NCBI RefSeq assembly: GCF_000372865.1
Contig: NZ_KB889965.1
Coordinates: 1,261,902 to 1,325,901 of the forward strand
DNA from: Methylosarcina fibrata AML-C10
GTDB taxonomy: Bacteria > Pseudomonadota > Gammaproteobacteria > Methylococcales > Methylomonadaceae
Length of the DNA: 64,000 nucleotides
Reading direction: 5' to 3'
Below are positions 55,587-64,000 of this stretch, in pieces. The position numbers and the translations under genes were made by a program. Position 1 is the stretch's first letter. Each line of letters begins with the position of its first letter. Under the pieces are notes generated by a model. It ran no database searches, was not told the origin of the DNA, and saw nothing but the letters and a program-made list of their open reading frames with translations.

Positions 55587-56393
55587 TTAAAAGCTGTCCG
55601 CCTTGGCCCTGGCCTGACGGGCGCCTTTGTAGTCACGCCGCAATTCCCTGGCGTGGGCAATCAATAACCAACTGTGCCTTTTTAATTGCCTGTCCTTGCC
55701 GGCCAGCAGAGCGGATTTCTTCGCGAGATCTTCCGCTTCCTGAGGTTTCGACTGTTTTAGCCTTAACAAGGCCAGCTTGTAGTACAAAGCCGGATTTCTC
55801 GGCTCGATTTTAAGAGCCCGGTCGATGCTGGCCGCCGCCCCATCGACATTGCCGAGCTGGGTGCTCTGGTTGGCGGCAACGACTAACGCGCCGATCGCCG
55901 GCGATAAGGAGGCCGGAGGATCGATGGGCTGGAACGGAGTCATCGGCATGATCTCAGGCTCCGGAGCGATCTCCTGTTTTGGCGCTGCGGCCTGTTCGGG
56001 CGCAGGAACGGGAGCCGGCTTTTCCGTATCCGGAACCTCGGACGAAGGACTGTCGGTCTGAGACGGCTCCGGCTCGGCGAAAAATCCCTGTTGCTCCGAA
56101 TCCTCGGCCCGTCCCTGATCCTGGACCGAACCGTCTTCCTGAGGCATCACTTCGATGGGCGTCAGTTTCTGCTCGAAGTTTTGAAGAGGCTCCGTTTTTA
56201 CCACCGATTGCGGCGGCGCCGGCATGACCGGTTTAGTCATTGCCTGCGGGCTTTGCCTGGGGGGCGTAGCCTGAACGATTCTTCCTTGCCGGCCGCCGTA
56301 TACGGGCGCAGGAGGCTGTTTTTCATATAAACCGGCGCAGCCCGCCAGCATCAAAGTAAAACAGAAAATCAAAAAAAATCGCTGATAGAACAT
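55587..56393 (-). CDS. TPR-containing lipoprotein of unknown function
   Basis: 268 residues. A lipoprotein signal peptide ends LMLAGCAG with the lipidated Cys. A long Pro/Glu/Gln-rich low-complexity linker (residues about 25-160) follows, then a TPR-like helical domain (NVDGAAASIDRALKIEPRNPALYYKLALLRLKQ). The ATG at 56393 begins directly at the signal peptide; an upstream ATG at 56435 would spoil it. Probably periplasmic and anchored to the envelope. Function not recognised. It is 42 bp after another hypothetical gene. Confidence 0.8.
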   Translation of the reverse strand: MFYQRFFLIFCFTLMLAGCAGLYEKQPPAPVYGGRQGRIVQATPPRQSPQAMTKPVMPAPPQSVVKTEPLQNFEQKLTPIEVMPQEDGSVQDQGRAEDSEQQGFFAEPEPSQTDSPSSEVPDTEKPAPVPAPEQAAAPKQEIAPEPEIMPMTPFQPIDPPASLSPAIGALVVAANQSTQLGNVDGAAASIDRALKIEPRNPALYYKLALLRLKQSKPQEAEDLAKKSALLAGKDRQLKRHSWLLIAHARELRRDYKGARQARAKADSF

Positions 56394-56435
56394 GCTAATT
56401 CTCGATAAATTCCGGAATTTAACTTGGAAAGCCAT

Positions 56436-56870
56436 TCAATTTCCGAACGGAGCCCTTTCCGTCGGCCCATAATAATTCATATCGGCAAGCATCCTGAGTT
56501 TCACGCCCTTGCCGTCGATGGCCAACCGTCGAAAGGCTTCGGAAATGACCATGCTTTTAATTCCGTCCACGGTACCATATCTGAGGCGAAACAATGTATT
56601 TTTCTTGCCTTCGGGCAGGCGGCTCATGAGTTCGGTTATTCTACGGTCGATCAGCTCTCTGGCGATTGCCAACTGTATTGCCGTCTCGTCCTTCGTTTCA
56701 GACCGGGAGCTTTTCCCGCATGAATCCGGGTTGCTCCGACTTCCTTTTCCAAAACGGCCGGCCATTTCACTCAATCGCTTGCTTTGACTCGGATCCAGGA
56801 GAGTGCGATGCTCGTCGACGTTTACTTTTAGTCGTTTTTTATCGTGGCTTTTTGAGTGATCTTCGGTCAT
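56436..56870 (-). CDS. Hypothetical basic protein
   Basis: About 144 residues, rich in Lys, Arg and Ser in the first half (MTEDHSKSHDKKRLKVNVDEHRT), with a helical second half (AIQLAIARELIDRRITELMSRLPEGKKNTLF). No signal peptide or membrane helix. An alternative ATG at 56909 would add 13 residues. I do not recognise the family. Located just upstream of the TPR lipoprotein on the same strand and possibly cotranscribed. Confidence 0.55.
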   Translation of the reverse strand: MTEDHSKSHDKKRLKVNVDEHRTLLDPSQSKRLSEMAGRFGKGSRSNPDSCGKSSRSETKDETAIQLAIARELIDRRITELMSRLPEGKKNTLFRLRYGTVDGIKSMVISEAFRRLAIDGKGVKLRMLADMNYYGPTERAPFGN

Positions 56871-57186
56871 CTCGAATTTTCGCTTTGGGAAATTAAATGC
56901 CGGCACCACACTAACGATTGTGGCTGCGCCGCTCGATGGGACGCCGTAAGATTAATCGCTTAGCAGCCATCAGGCCGGCAATCAACCGCCTCCTTTTTGC
57001 CCAGGAAAACAAAGAATCGGCCATCGGGAAGCGCGAAGGCAACCATCTCTCAATGGGTTTCCGAAAAAACAGGGTGGAGAATGAATGGGACTCGGCTCGC
57101 CCAGACTCTGCATCGAAAAGAATCTACCGATTCCAGCAATAATTACGGGAAAAGAAGAAAATAATGGTGAGGAAACACAAAACAAA
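56871..57186. other. Gene-free gap
   Basis: No convincing gene or repeat is seen between the basic hypothetical protein and the terminator of the small membrane peptide. Confidence 0.4.
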
Positions 57187-57214
57187 GGCCGCTGCGGACT
57201 CGGTGCGAGCGGCC
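57187..57214 (-). terminator. Terminator of the small membrane peptide gene
   Basis: Stem GGCCGCT/AGCGGCC (57187-57193 and 57208-57214); the minus-strand tail reads TTTGTTTTG. It lies about 30 bp after the stop of the 43-residue gene. Confidence 0.75.
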
Positions 57215-57241
57215 TAAGCATGACTTTATTTTGAAAACGGC

Positions 57242-57373
57242 TTATTGCTCGTCATCAGGATGTGGAGCAAATACCCATTTCAACAAGGCAAGCACTGCAC
57301 CTACAACAACCAGTAAGCCAACAATGCCAGCCGGTGTTTTTAAAGTCTCAGTCAAATCTAAGATAAACCCCAT
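57242..57373 (-). CDS. 43-residue single-helix membrane peptide
   Basis: Short frame from ATG 57373 to TAA 57242, encoding 43 residues. An N-terminal amphipathic part (MGFILDLTETLKTPAG) leads into one hydrophobic helix (IVGLLVVVGAVLALLKWVF) and an acidic tail (APHPDDEQ). Support for a real gene comes from an AGGA ribosome site at good distance, a helix of exact membrane length and a well-formed terminator right behind. Family not recognised. It lies alone, divergent from the secreted hypothetical protein at 57594. Confidence 0.7.
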   Translation of the reverse strand: MGFILDLTETLKTPAGIVGLLVVVGAVLALLKWVFAPHPDDEQ

Positions 57374-57593
57374 ATATGTCCTACCTATAATTTTAAATTT
57401 AAGAATTGCTAGATGATTAGCAAGTGGAAGCTACATAATACTTTAGGTGAAGCTAAAGTCAAGGCTTATTGTTGATGAAAGCGACTAAAAAACTCTATTA
57501 TAGTTCATTATTGCCTTTGCAAAATAAATGCTCGATAGCCGTTGAGGTTTAGTTTAAACTTCGTGCTTTATTGATTTAAACAGGGCTGGAGAT

Positions 57594-57983
57594 ATGATCG
57601 AAAGATACATTAAAATAGCACCGCTGGCGGCGGTTTTTTGTGCTTTATCGGTGAATGCGGACGTCATGCTGAAAGACAAGTCCGAAATTCTCGGCAAATG
57701 GAAGTTGTATGCGGAAGCCGGCAAACTGGACGGAGAGAAAAAACATGTAGACATTGAGTGGGATTTTGCCAACGACGGTATTCTTCATACGACAGCGACG
57801 GATTCCCTTGGCCGGACCCAGGAAATGAAAATAGCGGTCAATTATTCGGTAGAAGACGGGTCGATCAAAAAGGAGATTGCTCCAGGCCGGGGAAAATACG
57901 AATACTGCAAGGTGGTCGAAAAAGACGACGCCAAAATGACGATAAAATGTACGTTTCAATACTTTTTTCTAACAAAAAAATAA
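57594..57983 (+). CDS. Secreted hypothetical protein
   Basis: 129 residues with a signal peptide (IAPLAAVFCALSVNA, cleavage near Ala-Asp). The mature part is beta-rich and reads like a lipocalin-type or META-like small domain (LGKWKLYAEAGKLDGEKKHVDIEWDFANDGIL). It contains two Cys near the C-terminus (YEYCKVV, IKCTFQYF) that could pair. A GGAG ribosome site is present. Family not recognised. 27 bp before the next gene, a membrane protein, so probably one operon. Confidence 0.7.
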   Translation: MIERYIKIAPLAAVFCALSVNADVMLKDKSEILGKWKLYAEAGKLDGEKKHVDIEWDFANDGILHTTATDSLGRTQEMKIAVNYSVEDGSIKKEIAPGRGKYEYCKVVEKDDAKMTIKCTFQYFFLTKK

Positions 57984-58010
57984 AATAATAATTCACAAAA
58001 GGGTGTAGCT

Positions 58011-58436
58011 ATGATCGGTGGTATAATAATGATTTTTACCGTTCTTTGGGTTTATCAATCGGCGGTAAAAGCGAAATCGGACAAAGTACTGATGTGGGTA
58101 GCCATCAGCGCCGGCGTGTTTTTTGCCGTGCAGATGCTGCTGGTCCAGGCCAATGTTTATATTCTCGAAGCAATCAGAGGCAGCGGTGCCGATAGCAATT
58201 ACGAGCGGGATTTGCTGAGCGTGGGAGACCGCAAGAACGAAGGCGGTTTTCAAGGCGCCGGCGGATTTCTCCTGTCGGTATTTTTCGAATTAATGCCGCC
58301 TATCGCCGGCTTTCTGGCGGTAGCCGTGATGCGCCTCAAATTCATAACCAAAGAAAGCTTCAACGTCTCCAATTTGTTCGGCGGCATTAAAGACATGTTT
58401 AAAAGCGTGGCTCAAAGCTTCAAAGCGCCGGAATAA
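58011..58436 (+). CDS. Hypothetical membrane protein
   Basis: 141 residues with about three hydrophobic segments (residues about 1-18, 27-48 and 85-105) and a charged loop (GADSNYERDLLSVGDRKNEGG) between the second and third. The C-terminal tail is amphipathic (NLFGGIKDMFKSVAQSF). An AAGGGTG ribosome site precedes the ATG. It follows the secreted hypothetical protein closely. Family not recognised. Confidence 0.7.
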   Translation: MIGGIIMIFTVLWVYQSAVKAKSDKVLMWVAISAGVFFAVQMLLVQANVYILEAIRGSGADSNYERDLLSVGDRKNEGGFQGAGGFLLSVFFELMPPIAGFLAVAVMRLKFITKESFNVSNLFGGIKDMFKSVAQSFKAPE

Positions 58437-58455
58437 GGCTGTTCAGCCCATCATA

Positions 58456-58489
58456 AAAAAAAAGCTCAAGCCGGACTTGAGCTTTTTTT
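58456..58489. terminator. Bidirectional terminator
   Basis: Long stem AAAAAGCTCAAG/CTTGAGCTTTTT with loop CCGGA, A-run before and T-run after. It lies between the convergent hypothetical membrane gene and the DUF2970 gene. Confidence 0.85.
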
Positions 58490-58550
58490 ATGGGTTCGAA
58501 TGAAGCCGGACTCTCAATACATTCGATCCCGGAAAAACCGTAACGAAAAA

Positions 58551-58742
58551 TTACGAGCCGACAATCCTGGAAACAATGAAGATCAGCCCGCCGACAAAAA
58601 GCGCAATGAAAATCAATCCTGCAATGATATAAACGGGAAGCGAACCCTGTTCAAAATCCTTCAATCTGTTTTTATCGCTTTGCACGCCGAAGGCTGCTGA
58701 CACTACGCTTTTAGCTACATCCAAAATTGTTGGTTTCGGCAT
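58551..58742 (-). CDS. DUF2970 small membrane protein
   Basis: 63 residues. The family phrase AKSVVSAAFGVQSDKNRLKDFEQGS is followed by one membrane helix (YIIAGLIFIALFVGGLIFIVSRIV), as in the DUF2970 proteins common in proteobacteria. Function unknown. It is divergent from metH, whose start lies about 95 bp away. Confidence 0.85.
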   Translation of the reverse strand: MPKPTILDVAKSVVSAAFGVQSDKNRLKDFEQGSLPVYIIAGLIFIALFVGGLIFIVSRIVGS

Positions 58743-58836
58743 ACCGGTTTCCTCTCAAATGGAAAATACTATAGTGAATGATTGTCCTTCGAGCAATCCC
58801 GACTTGGGTCAACTGCATTAATCCGTGGCCGCCTTG

Positions 58837-61800
58837 ATGAATAAAACCACTTTGTTAAAAAAGCAATTAGCGCAACGAATCCTGTTTCTCGACGGCGCCA
58901 TGGGCACCATGATCCAGAGCTACAAACTCGATGAGAAGGACTACCGAGGCGAGCGCTTCGCCGCCTGGGACAGCGATCTTAAAGGCAACAACGACCTTCT
59001 GTCGCTGACTCAGCCGGCGATCATCAAGGCCATTCACAGCGCCTATCTGGACGCGGGCGCCGATATCATCGAAACCAATACCTTTAACGCCACCCGGATT
59101 GCGATGGCCGACTACCGCATGGAGTCACTGGCCTATGAAATCAATCTGGAATCCGCCCGCCTTGCGTGCGAAGCGGCGGCCGACTACAGCGCCAGGACAC
59201 CGGCAAAACCACGCTTTGTCGCCGGCGTTCTAGGCCCGACCAACCGCACGGCGTCGATGTCGCCCGACGTCAACGATCCGGGTTTTCGCAACATCACCTT
59301 CGACGAACTGGCCGAGGCCTATACCGAATCGGTGCGGGGCCTGATCGACGGCGGCGCCGACATCCTTCTGATCGAAACGGTGTTCGATACCCTGAACGCC
59401 AAGGCGGCCATTTTCGCAGTCGAGCAGTATTTCGACTCGATCGGCTATAAATTGCCGGTCATGATCTCGGGCACCATTACCGACGCCTCCGGACGCACCC
59501 TGTCGGGGCAGACCGTCGCCGCCTTCTGGCATTCGTTAAAGCACGTCGAGCCCATCTCTTTCGGCTTCAACTGCGCCTTGGGCGCCCGGGAACTCCGCCA
59601 GCACATCGACGAACTGGCCTCGATTGCCGATACGCACGTTTCGGCTCACCCGAATGCCGGCCTGCCCAACGAATTCGGCGAATACGACGAAACGCCCGAA
59701 GCCATGGCCGAAGAACTCGCCGACTGGGCGCGAAGCGGCTATTTGAACGTCATCGGCGGCTGCTGCGGCACTACGCCCGACCATATCAGGGCCATCGTTG
59801 CCGCCGTGCAAAAATACCCGCCGAGAGCCCTTCCCGACATTCCGAAAGAATGCCGGCTCTCGGGGCTGGAAGCGATGTCGATAGGGCGGGACAGTCTGTT
59901 CGTCAACGTCGGCGAGCGTACCAACATCACCGGTTCGGCGGCGTTCAAGCGACTGATCGTCGAAGGCAACTACGAAGCGGCTCTGGACGTGGCGAAACAA
60001 CAGGTCGAAAACGGCGCCCAGATCATCGACATCAACATGGACGAAGGCATGCTCGACTCCAAACAGGCGATGGTGCGCTTTTTGATGCTGATCGCCGCCG
60101 AGCCAGACATCGCCAAGGTGCCGATCATGCTGGATTCTTCCAAATGGGAAATCCTGGAGGCCGGGCTCAAATGCATCCAGGGCAAGGGCATCGTCAACTC
60201 CATCTCGCTGAAGGAAGGCGAAACCGTATTCATCGAACACGCCAAACGGGTCCGCCGTTACGGTGCGGCCGTGATTGTCATGGCCTTCGACGAACAGGGC
60301 CAGGCCGACACCCGGGCCAGAAAAGTCGAAATCTGCGCAAGAGCTTACCGCATTTTGACTCAAGAGGTCGGTTTTCCGCCCGAAGACATCATCTTCGACC
60401 CCAATATCTTTGCGATCGCTACCGGCATCGACGAGCACAATAACTACGGACTGGATTTTATCGAGGCCACCCGCGAAATCAAGCAAACGCTGCCTTACGC
60501 CCTGGTGTCCGGAGGCGTTTCCAACGTGTCCTTTTCCTTCCGGGGCAACAACCCGGTGCGGGAAGCGATCCATGCGGTGTTTCTGTATCATGCGATCCGG
60601 GCGGGCATGGACATGGGTATCGTCAACGCCGGACAACTGGCGATTTACGAAGACATTCCGCCCGACTTGCGGGACGCGGTCGAAACGGTGGTGCTCAACC
60701 TGCACTCGGGCGCCACCGAAGCCCTGCTGGAAATGGCCGAAAAATACCGCAGCATGGGCTCCGGAGAGGACGCCAGACAGGAACATCTGGAATGGCGGAG
60801 CTGGCCCGTCAAACAACGGCTGGAACACGCGCTGGTCAAAGGCATCACCGATTACATCGAGGAAGACACCGAACAGGCGCGTCTGGAAGCGGATAAGCCG
60901 CTGCAGGTCATCGAAGGGCCGCTGATGGACGGCATGAACGTCGTCGGCGACCTGTTCGGCGCCGGCAAGATGTTCCTGCCGCAAGTCGTCAAATCGGCAC
61001 GGGTCATGAAAAAAGCGGTCGCTTATCTGATGCCGTTCATGGAAGCCGAACAGTCGGGCGAAAGGCAAACCAACGGCAAAATTCTAATGGCGACGGTAAA
61101 AGGCGACGTGCACGACATCGGCAAAAATATTGTCGGGGTGGTATTGCAATGCAACAACTACGAAGTCATCGATCTCGGCGTCATGGTGCCGGCGGAACAG
61201 ATCCTGCAGACCGCGCGCCTGGAAAACGTCGACGCGATCGGCTTGAGCGGTCTGATTACGCCCTCGCTGGACGAAATGGTGCACATCGCACGGGAAATGC
61301 AGCGGCAAGGGTTTGCGATACCGCTTTTAATCGGAGGCGCGACCACGTCCCGCGCCCATACCGCGGTTAAAATCGAACCCAACTACGAAGGCCCCACGGT
61401 TTATGTTGCCGATGCCTCGCGCGCCGTCGGCGTGGCCGGCAGCCTGCTCAGCGCCGAACTGAAAGACAACTATATCGCCGGCGTGCGTCAGGAATACCGG
61501 GAAATCAGGGACCGCCACAAAGGCCGGGAAGCACAGAGCAGACAGCACAGCCTCGAGGAAGCGCGCAGAAACAAGGCCGTCTGGAGCCATTACGTGCCGG
61601 TCAGGCCGTCGTTTCTGGGCGTCAAGGTCATCGACCATTTTCCGCTGGAAACGCTGGTCTGGTATATCGACTGGTCTCCTTTCTTCCATACCTGGGAATT
61701 GGCGGGGCGCTATCCGAAGATTCTGGACGATCCTCTGGTCGGAACCGAAGCCAGAAAACTGTTCGACGACGCCCAGGTTATGCTGAAAAAAATCATCAGC

Positions 61801-62511
61801 GAACAGTGGCTGACCGCAAGAGCCGTCATCGGCTTTTTTCCGGCCAACAGCGAAGGCGACGACGTCATTCTGTACACGGACGAATCGCGAACCGAACAGC
61901 GCGAGATTCTGCGCCATTTGCGGCAGCAGAACGTCAAGGCGCCGGGCCGTCCGAACTATTGCCTGTCCGATTTCATCGCCCCGGCCGGCAGCGGCATTGC
62001 CGATTATCTGGGCGCTTTCGCGGTAACCACCGGCATCGGCATCGAACAAAAACTCCGGGAATTCGAACGCGAACACGACGACTACAGCGCGATCATGCTG
62101 AAAGCCCTGGCCGACCGGCTGGCCGAAGCCTTTGCCGAGTACATGCATCAGGCGGTCAGAAAGGACCATTGGGGCTATGCCAGGGACGAGAACTACGACA
62201 ACGAGCAGTTGATCAATGAAACGTATCAGGGCATTCGCCCGGCTCCGGGCTACCCCGCCTGCCCCGACCACACGGAGAAGGCCAAATTGTTCGAATTGCT
62301 GAACGTGACCGAAAACACCGGCATAGAACTGACCGAAAGCTATGCGATGTATCCGGCTTCGGCGGTCAGCGGCTGGTATTTCGCCCATCCCGAGTCGCAG
62401 TATTTCAACGTCGGCAAAATCAACAAGGATCAGTTGCAGGACTACGCCCGACGCAAGGGCATCTCCGAAGAACTGGCCGAACGCTGGCTATCGGCTCATC
62501 TCAACCATTGA
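58837..62511 (+). CDS. metH: Cobalamin-dependent methionine synthase
   Basis: 1224-residue enzyme that moves the methyl group of methyl-tetrahydrofolate to homocysteine by way of B12. The four modules are complete: homocysteine domain with zinc Cys in FGFNCALG and [11 protein letters not shown] (residues about 245-320), pterin domain ([18 protein letters not shown]), cobalamin domain with the axial His in [11 protein letters not shown] (about 755), and activation domain ([15 protein letters not shown] near 1140). The ATG at 58837 is preferred; a GTG at 58825 would add four residues. No cobalamin or SAM riboswitch is apparent in the short upstream gap. Confidence 0.98.
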   Translation: MNKTTLLKKQLAQRILFLDGAMGTMIQSYKLDEKDYRGERFAAWDSDLKGNNDLLSLTQPAIIKAIHSAYLDAGADIIETNTFNATRIAMADYRMESLAYEINLESARLACEAAADYSARTPAKPRFVAGVLGPTNRTASMSPDVNDPGFRNITFDELAEAYTESVRGLIDGGADILLIETVFDTLNAKAAIFAVEQYFDSIGYKLPVMISGTITDASGRTLSGQTVAAFWHSLKHVEPISFGFNCALGARELRQHIDELASIADTHVSAHPNAGLPNEFGEYDETPEAMAEELADWARSGYLNVIGGCCGTTPDHIRAIVAAVQKYPPRALPDIPKECRLSGLEAMSIGRDSLFVNVGERTNITGSAAFKRLIVEGNYEAALDVAKQQVENGAQIIDINMDEGMLDSKQAMVRFLMLIAAEPDIAKVPIMLDSSKWEILEAGLKCIQGKGIVNSISLKEGETVFIEHAKRVRRYGAAVIVMAFDEQGQADTRARKVEICARAYRILTQEVGFPPEDIIFDPNIFAIATGIDEHNNYGLDFIEATREIKQTLPYALVSGGVSNVSFSFRGNNPVREAIHAVFLYHAIRAGMDMGIVNAGQLAIYEDIPPDLRDAVETVVLNLHSGATEALLEMAEKYRSMGSGEDARQEHLEWRSWPVKQRLEHALVKGITDYIEEDTEQARLEADKPLQVIEGPLMDGMNVVGDLFGAGKMFLPQVVKSARVMKKAVAYLMPFMEAEQSGERQTNGKILMATVKGDVHDIGKNIVGVVLQCNNYEVIDLGVMVPAEQILQTARLENVDAIGLSGLITPSLDEMVHIAREMQRQGFAIPLLIGGATTSRAHTAVKIEPNYEGPTVYVADASRAVGVAGSLLSAELKDNYIAGVRQEYREIRDRHKGREAQSRQHSLEEARRNKAVWSHYVPVRPSFLGVKVIDHFPLETLVWYIDWSPFFHTWELAGRYPKILDDPLVGTEARKLFDDAQVMLKKIISEQWLTARAVIGFFPANSEGDDVILYTDESRTEQREILRHLRQQNVKAPGRPNYCLSDFIAPAGSGIADYLGAFAVTTGIGIEQKLREFEREHDDYSAIMLKALADRLAEAFAEYMHQAVRKDHWGYARDENYDNEQLINETYQGIRPAPGYPACPDHTEKAKLFELLNVTENTGIELTESYAMYPASAVSGWYFAHPESQYFNVGKINKDQLQDYARRKGISEELAERWLSAHLNH

Positions 62512-62566
62512 AACCCGAAACTCGCAAAATAACGGAAACTTTCATCAGGAACCTGAATTCATACGC

Positions 62567-63073
62567 ATGACGACACAATCCCGCATTGAACGGACTTTGG
62601 AACGGCTGATGTACGCCAGCCGCTGGATACTGGCGCCCATTTATCTGGGCATGAGCCTGGCGCTGTTTACGCTGTTCGTCAAGTTTATCCAGGAACTGTA
62701 TCATTTTATCCCCCATGTCCTGGAGATCAATGAATCCGATCTGATCCTGAAGCTGCTGACACTGGTCGACCTGAGCATGGTCGGCAGCCTTCTGGTTATC
62801 GTCATCTTCAGCGGCTACGAAAACTTCGTTTCCCGTCTCGACATCGAGGAGACTACGGAAAAGCTGGACTGGCTCGGCACGCACGACTACGGATCGCTGA
62901 AGATGAAAGTGGCCTCGTCGATCGTCGCCATTTCCTCGATTCATCTGCTGAAAGTGTTCATGAACATCATGGCCATCGATAACGCCAAGTTGACATGGTA
63001 CGTGCTGATTCATCTCACCCTGGTCGTTTCGGCGCTGCTGATGGCCTTCCAAGACAAATTGACCAAGCATTGA
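62567..63073 (+). CDS. UPF0114 (YqhA-like) membrane protein
   Basis: 168 residues with three to four membrane helices (residues about 18-40, 62-84, 105-125, 135-155) and the family phrases [24 protein letters not shown] and [31 protein letters not shown]0114 proteins are inner-membrane proteins of unknown function. The ATG at 62567 gives the normal N-terminus. It follows metH by 55 bp and its stop overlaps the start of the glutaredoxin-like gene. Confidence 0.9.
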   Translation: MTTQSRIERTLERLMYASRWILAPIYLGMSLALFTLFVKFIQELYHFIPHVLEINESDLILKLLTLVDLSMVGSLLVIVIFSGYENFVSRLDIEETTEKLDWLGTHDYGSLKMKVASSIVAISSIHLLKVFMNIMAIDNAKLTWYVLIHLTLVVSALLMAFQDKLTKH

Positions 63074-63336
63074 CCCTGCATCTGACGCTGTTCGGCACCG
63101 CCGGCTGCCACCTCTGCGAAGAAGCCGAACAGCTTCTCGGCGAGTACGATTCGTCCGGACGGAATAAGATTGCAGTCCGGACAATCGACATCGCCGAGCA
63201 GGAGGGCTGGCACGAACGTTATGCGCTCCGCATTCCGGTGCTGTCTCATCCCCAATCCGGCCTGGAACTGGCGTGGCCGTTCGACTTACTGCAATTGGAA
63301 GAATTCATCGCCAGAATCGGAAACTCGCTCCCGTAA
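63070..63336 (+). CDS. Glutaredoxin-like (DUF836) protein
   Basis: 88-residue thioredoxin-fold protein with a CxxC active site in [15 protein letters not shown] and the cis-Pro region RIPVLSHP. I chose the TTG at 63070, which overlaps the preceding TGA as TTGA and starts just before the first strand; an in-frame ATG at 62995 lies deep inside the UPF0114 gene and the added residues do not fit the fold. Small redox carriers of this kind often accompany membrane proteins, but the partner is unknown. Confidence 0.8.
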   Translation: MTLHLTLFGTAGCHLCEEAEQLLGEYDSSGRNKIAVRTIDIAEQEGWHERYALRIPVLSHPQSGLELAWPFDLLQLEEFIARIGNSLP

Positions 63337-63450
63337 GCCCGAGCCCATCGGGCTAATTCCGGATCTTTTTCGTTTAATTCATTTGCCTTCGAGGTCTGAT
63401 CCAAGCAAAACAATTCGCCTCTACCCGGTGGGCAGCATCGAAAGGAAGAC

Positions 63451-63485
63451 CTGCCAGGTTTTTAAAACCTGGCAGATCTCTTTTT
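63451..63485 (+). repeat. Palindrome CTGCCAGG, possible terminator
   Basis: A 12-bp perfect inverted repeat (63451-63462 with 63464-63475) centred on TTTTTAAAA is followed by ATCTC and a T5 run. It may end the metH operon transcript, but the AT-rich centre and perfect symmetry also suit a dispersed extragenic palindrome. Confidence 0.5.
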
Positions 63486-63520
63486 AGGATGTGGCTAAAA
63501 ATTACTTCCTGAAATGCAGC

Positions 63521-63620
63521 CCGATCGTTCCCACACTCTGCGCACCCTGAAGGGCATGAATGGGAACGCAGTTCGAACTGCTCTGCGGTTCGGGACGCCG
63601 AGCATCCTTGTCCCGAACCA
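63521..63620. repeat. Degenerate GC-rich hairpin repeat
   Basis: Two hairpins follow one another: CGTTCCCA (63526-63533) with TGGGAACG (63561-63568), and GGTTCGGGAC (63587-63596) with GTCCCGAACC (63610-63619). The wording resembles a dispersed 'CGTTCCCAC...GTGGGAACG' element seen in many bacterial genomes, here decayed. No gene is visible in 63337-63916. Confidence 0.5.
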
Positions 63621-63628
63621 GAAATTTT

Positions 63629-63677
63629 CGCACCAATATGGTTCAAACCCAACCGTGCCCACAGTAATTCTGGTGCA
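63629..63677. promoter_or_regulatory. NtrC-type sites upstream of the edge gene
   Basis: CGCACCAATATGGTTCA (63629-63645) is one mismatch from a perfect GCACC-N5-GGTGC dyad. A second site with one good half (TGGTGCA at 63671-63677) starts 32 bp later. The pair ends about 85 bp before a sigma-54 promoter, the same geometry as at glnA. Confidence 0.65.
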
Positions 63678-63762
63678 TAAACCGGTCAACAGCACGAACC
63701 GAAACGCTCCGTTCCATCCATTAGCAATCAATAAACACGTAAAGTCCTCATAAAAATTAATT

Positions 63763-63777
63763 TGGCATACATTCTGC
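63763..63777 (+). promoter_or_regulatory. Sigma-54 promoter of the edge gene
   Basis: TGGCATACATTCTGC keeps GG at -24 and GC at -12 with correct spacing. The predicted transcript start near 63789 leaves a leader of about 130 bases. Confidence 0.65.
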
Positions 63778-63832
63778 TTAATCTATTTACAAGATGTTCT
63801 CCTCGTGTGTTGTACCTTACCTAGGCGCTTTT

Positions 63833-63858
63833 CTCTCAAGAACAAGCGCCTTTTTTTA
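63833..63858 (+). terminator. Leader terminator (possible attenuator)
   Basis: Stem AGGCGCTT/AAGCGCCT with a 3-base central part and a T7 tail lies between the sigma-54 promoter and the next ATG. It is oriented to stop transcription of the edge gene and therefore looks like an attenuator rather than an end-of-operon signal. Confidence 0.65.
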
Positions 63859-63916
63859 ACAACATGCAAAGCAATTGGGTGCTCCCGGGCAAACGACTTT
63901 TTCGGAGGTGTGCGTT

Positions 63917-64000
63917 ATGACGTCATTATGGGATTCCTACACCATCACCAATGCCTACGATGAAATGCGTTGCCCGGCGAATCAGGCGCGCGCCGCCGGC
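63917..64000 (+). CDS. N-terminus of an edge gene, possibly circularly permuted ATP-grasp
   Basis: Only the first 28 codons are in the window (MTSLWDSYTITNAYDEMRC...). A strong ribosome site GGAGGT lies nine bases before the ATG. The W-x-SY...YDEM pattern recalls the start of circularly permuted ATP-grasp (DUF404-type) proteins, but too little is seen to be sure. Upstream NtrC and sigma-54 elements and a leader terminator suggest nitrogen-dependent, antitermination-type control. Confidence 0.6.
   Translation, partial: MTSLWDSYTITNAYDEMRCPANQARAAG

Noticed and set aside
59536-61068. Long minus-strand frame (510 codons) inside metH
   Set aside because: It is antisense to the intact methionine synthase and has no domain signatures.

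Overview
The window looks like a chromosomal segment of a gammaproteobacterial (type I, Methylococcales-like) methanotroph or close methylotrophic relative. The main evidence is a tetrahydromethanopterin (H4MPT) C1-transfer block (formaldehyde-activating enzyme Fae, methenyl-H4MPT cyclohydrolase Mch, beta-RFAP synthase, several ATP-grasp ligases, a CitG-like protein and an ASKHA-fold C1 protein) on the same stretch as the gammaproteobacterial smc-zipA-ligA order, cobalamin-dependent MetH and an NtrBC/GlnK/GlnA nitrogen module. No rRNA, tRNA, CRISPR array, transposase or prophage was seen. Genus cannot be decided from the sequence alone.

Layout. (1) 0.2-3.4 kb: a large AsmA/DUF748 envelope protein. 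(2) 3.5-13.7 kb: a nitrogen-control region with two tandem glnK-amtB pairs, a porin divergent from glnA, and ntrBC. I can see sigma-54 (-24/-12) promoters before glnK2, the porin, glnA and ntrB, and tandem NtrC-type sites near glnK2 and between porin and glnA. The porin and glnA promoters appear to share one enhancer pair. (3) 13.8-22.5 kb: a sigma-54 two-component system transcribed away from a tripartite RND efflux operon that has its own sigma-54 promoter and looks Bacteroidetes-like. (4) 22.7-38.5 kb: a SEC-C protein, a Uma2-type protein, ssb, dnaB, alr, a full-length Lhr helicase, a hybrid PAS kinase, a membrane/coiled-coil gene pair and an O6-alkylguanine repair protein. (5) 38.6-47.2 kb: the H4MPT/methylofuran cofactor and enzyme cluster ending in fae. 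(6) 47.3-55.4 kb: a HAD phosphatase, a nucleotidyltransferase, then ligA-zipA-smc, where LigA is strikingly divergent at catalytic positions. (7) 55.6-58.7 kb: small and hypothetical genes, including an unrecognised 43-residue membrane peptide. (8) 58.8-64.0 kb: metH, a UPF0114 membrane protein, a glutaredoxin-like protein, a repeat-rich gap, and an edge gene preceded by NtrC sites, a sigma-54 promoter and a leader with an intrinsic terminator.

The genes fit together as two metabolic themes. The first is formaldehyde oxidation through H4MPT (cofactor synthesis plus Fae and Mch). The second is ammonium sensing and assimilation (AmtB uptake, GlnK signalling, glutamine synthetase, NtrBC), whose sigma-54/NtrC control seems to extend to a porin and to the gene at the right edge. 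All family calls rest on reading motifs by eye; no database search was possible.
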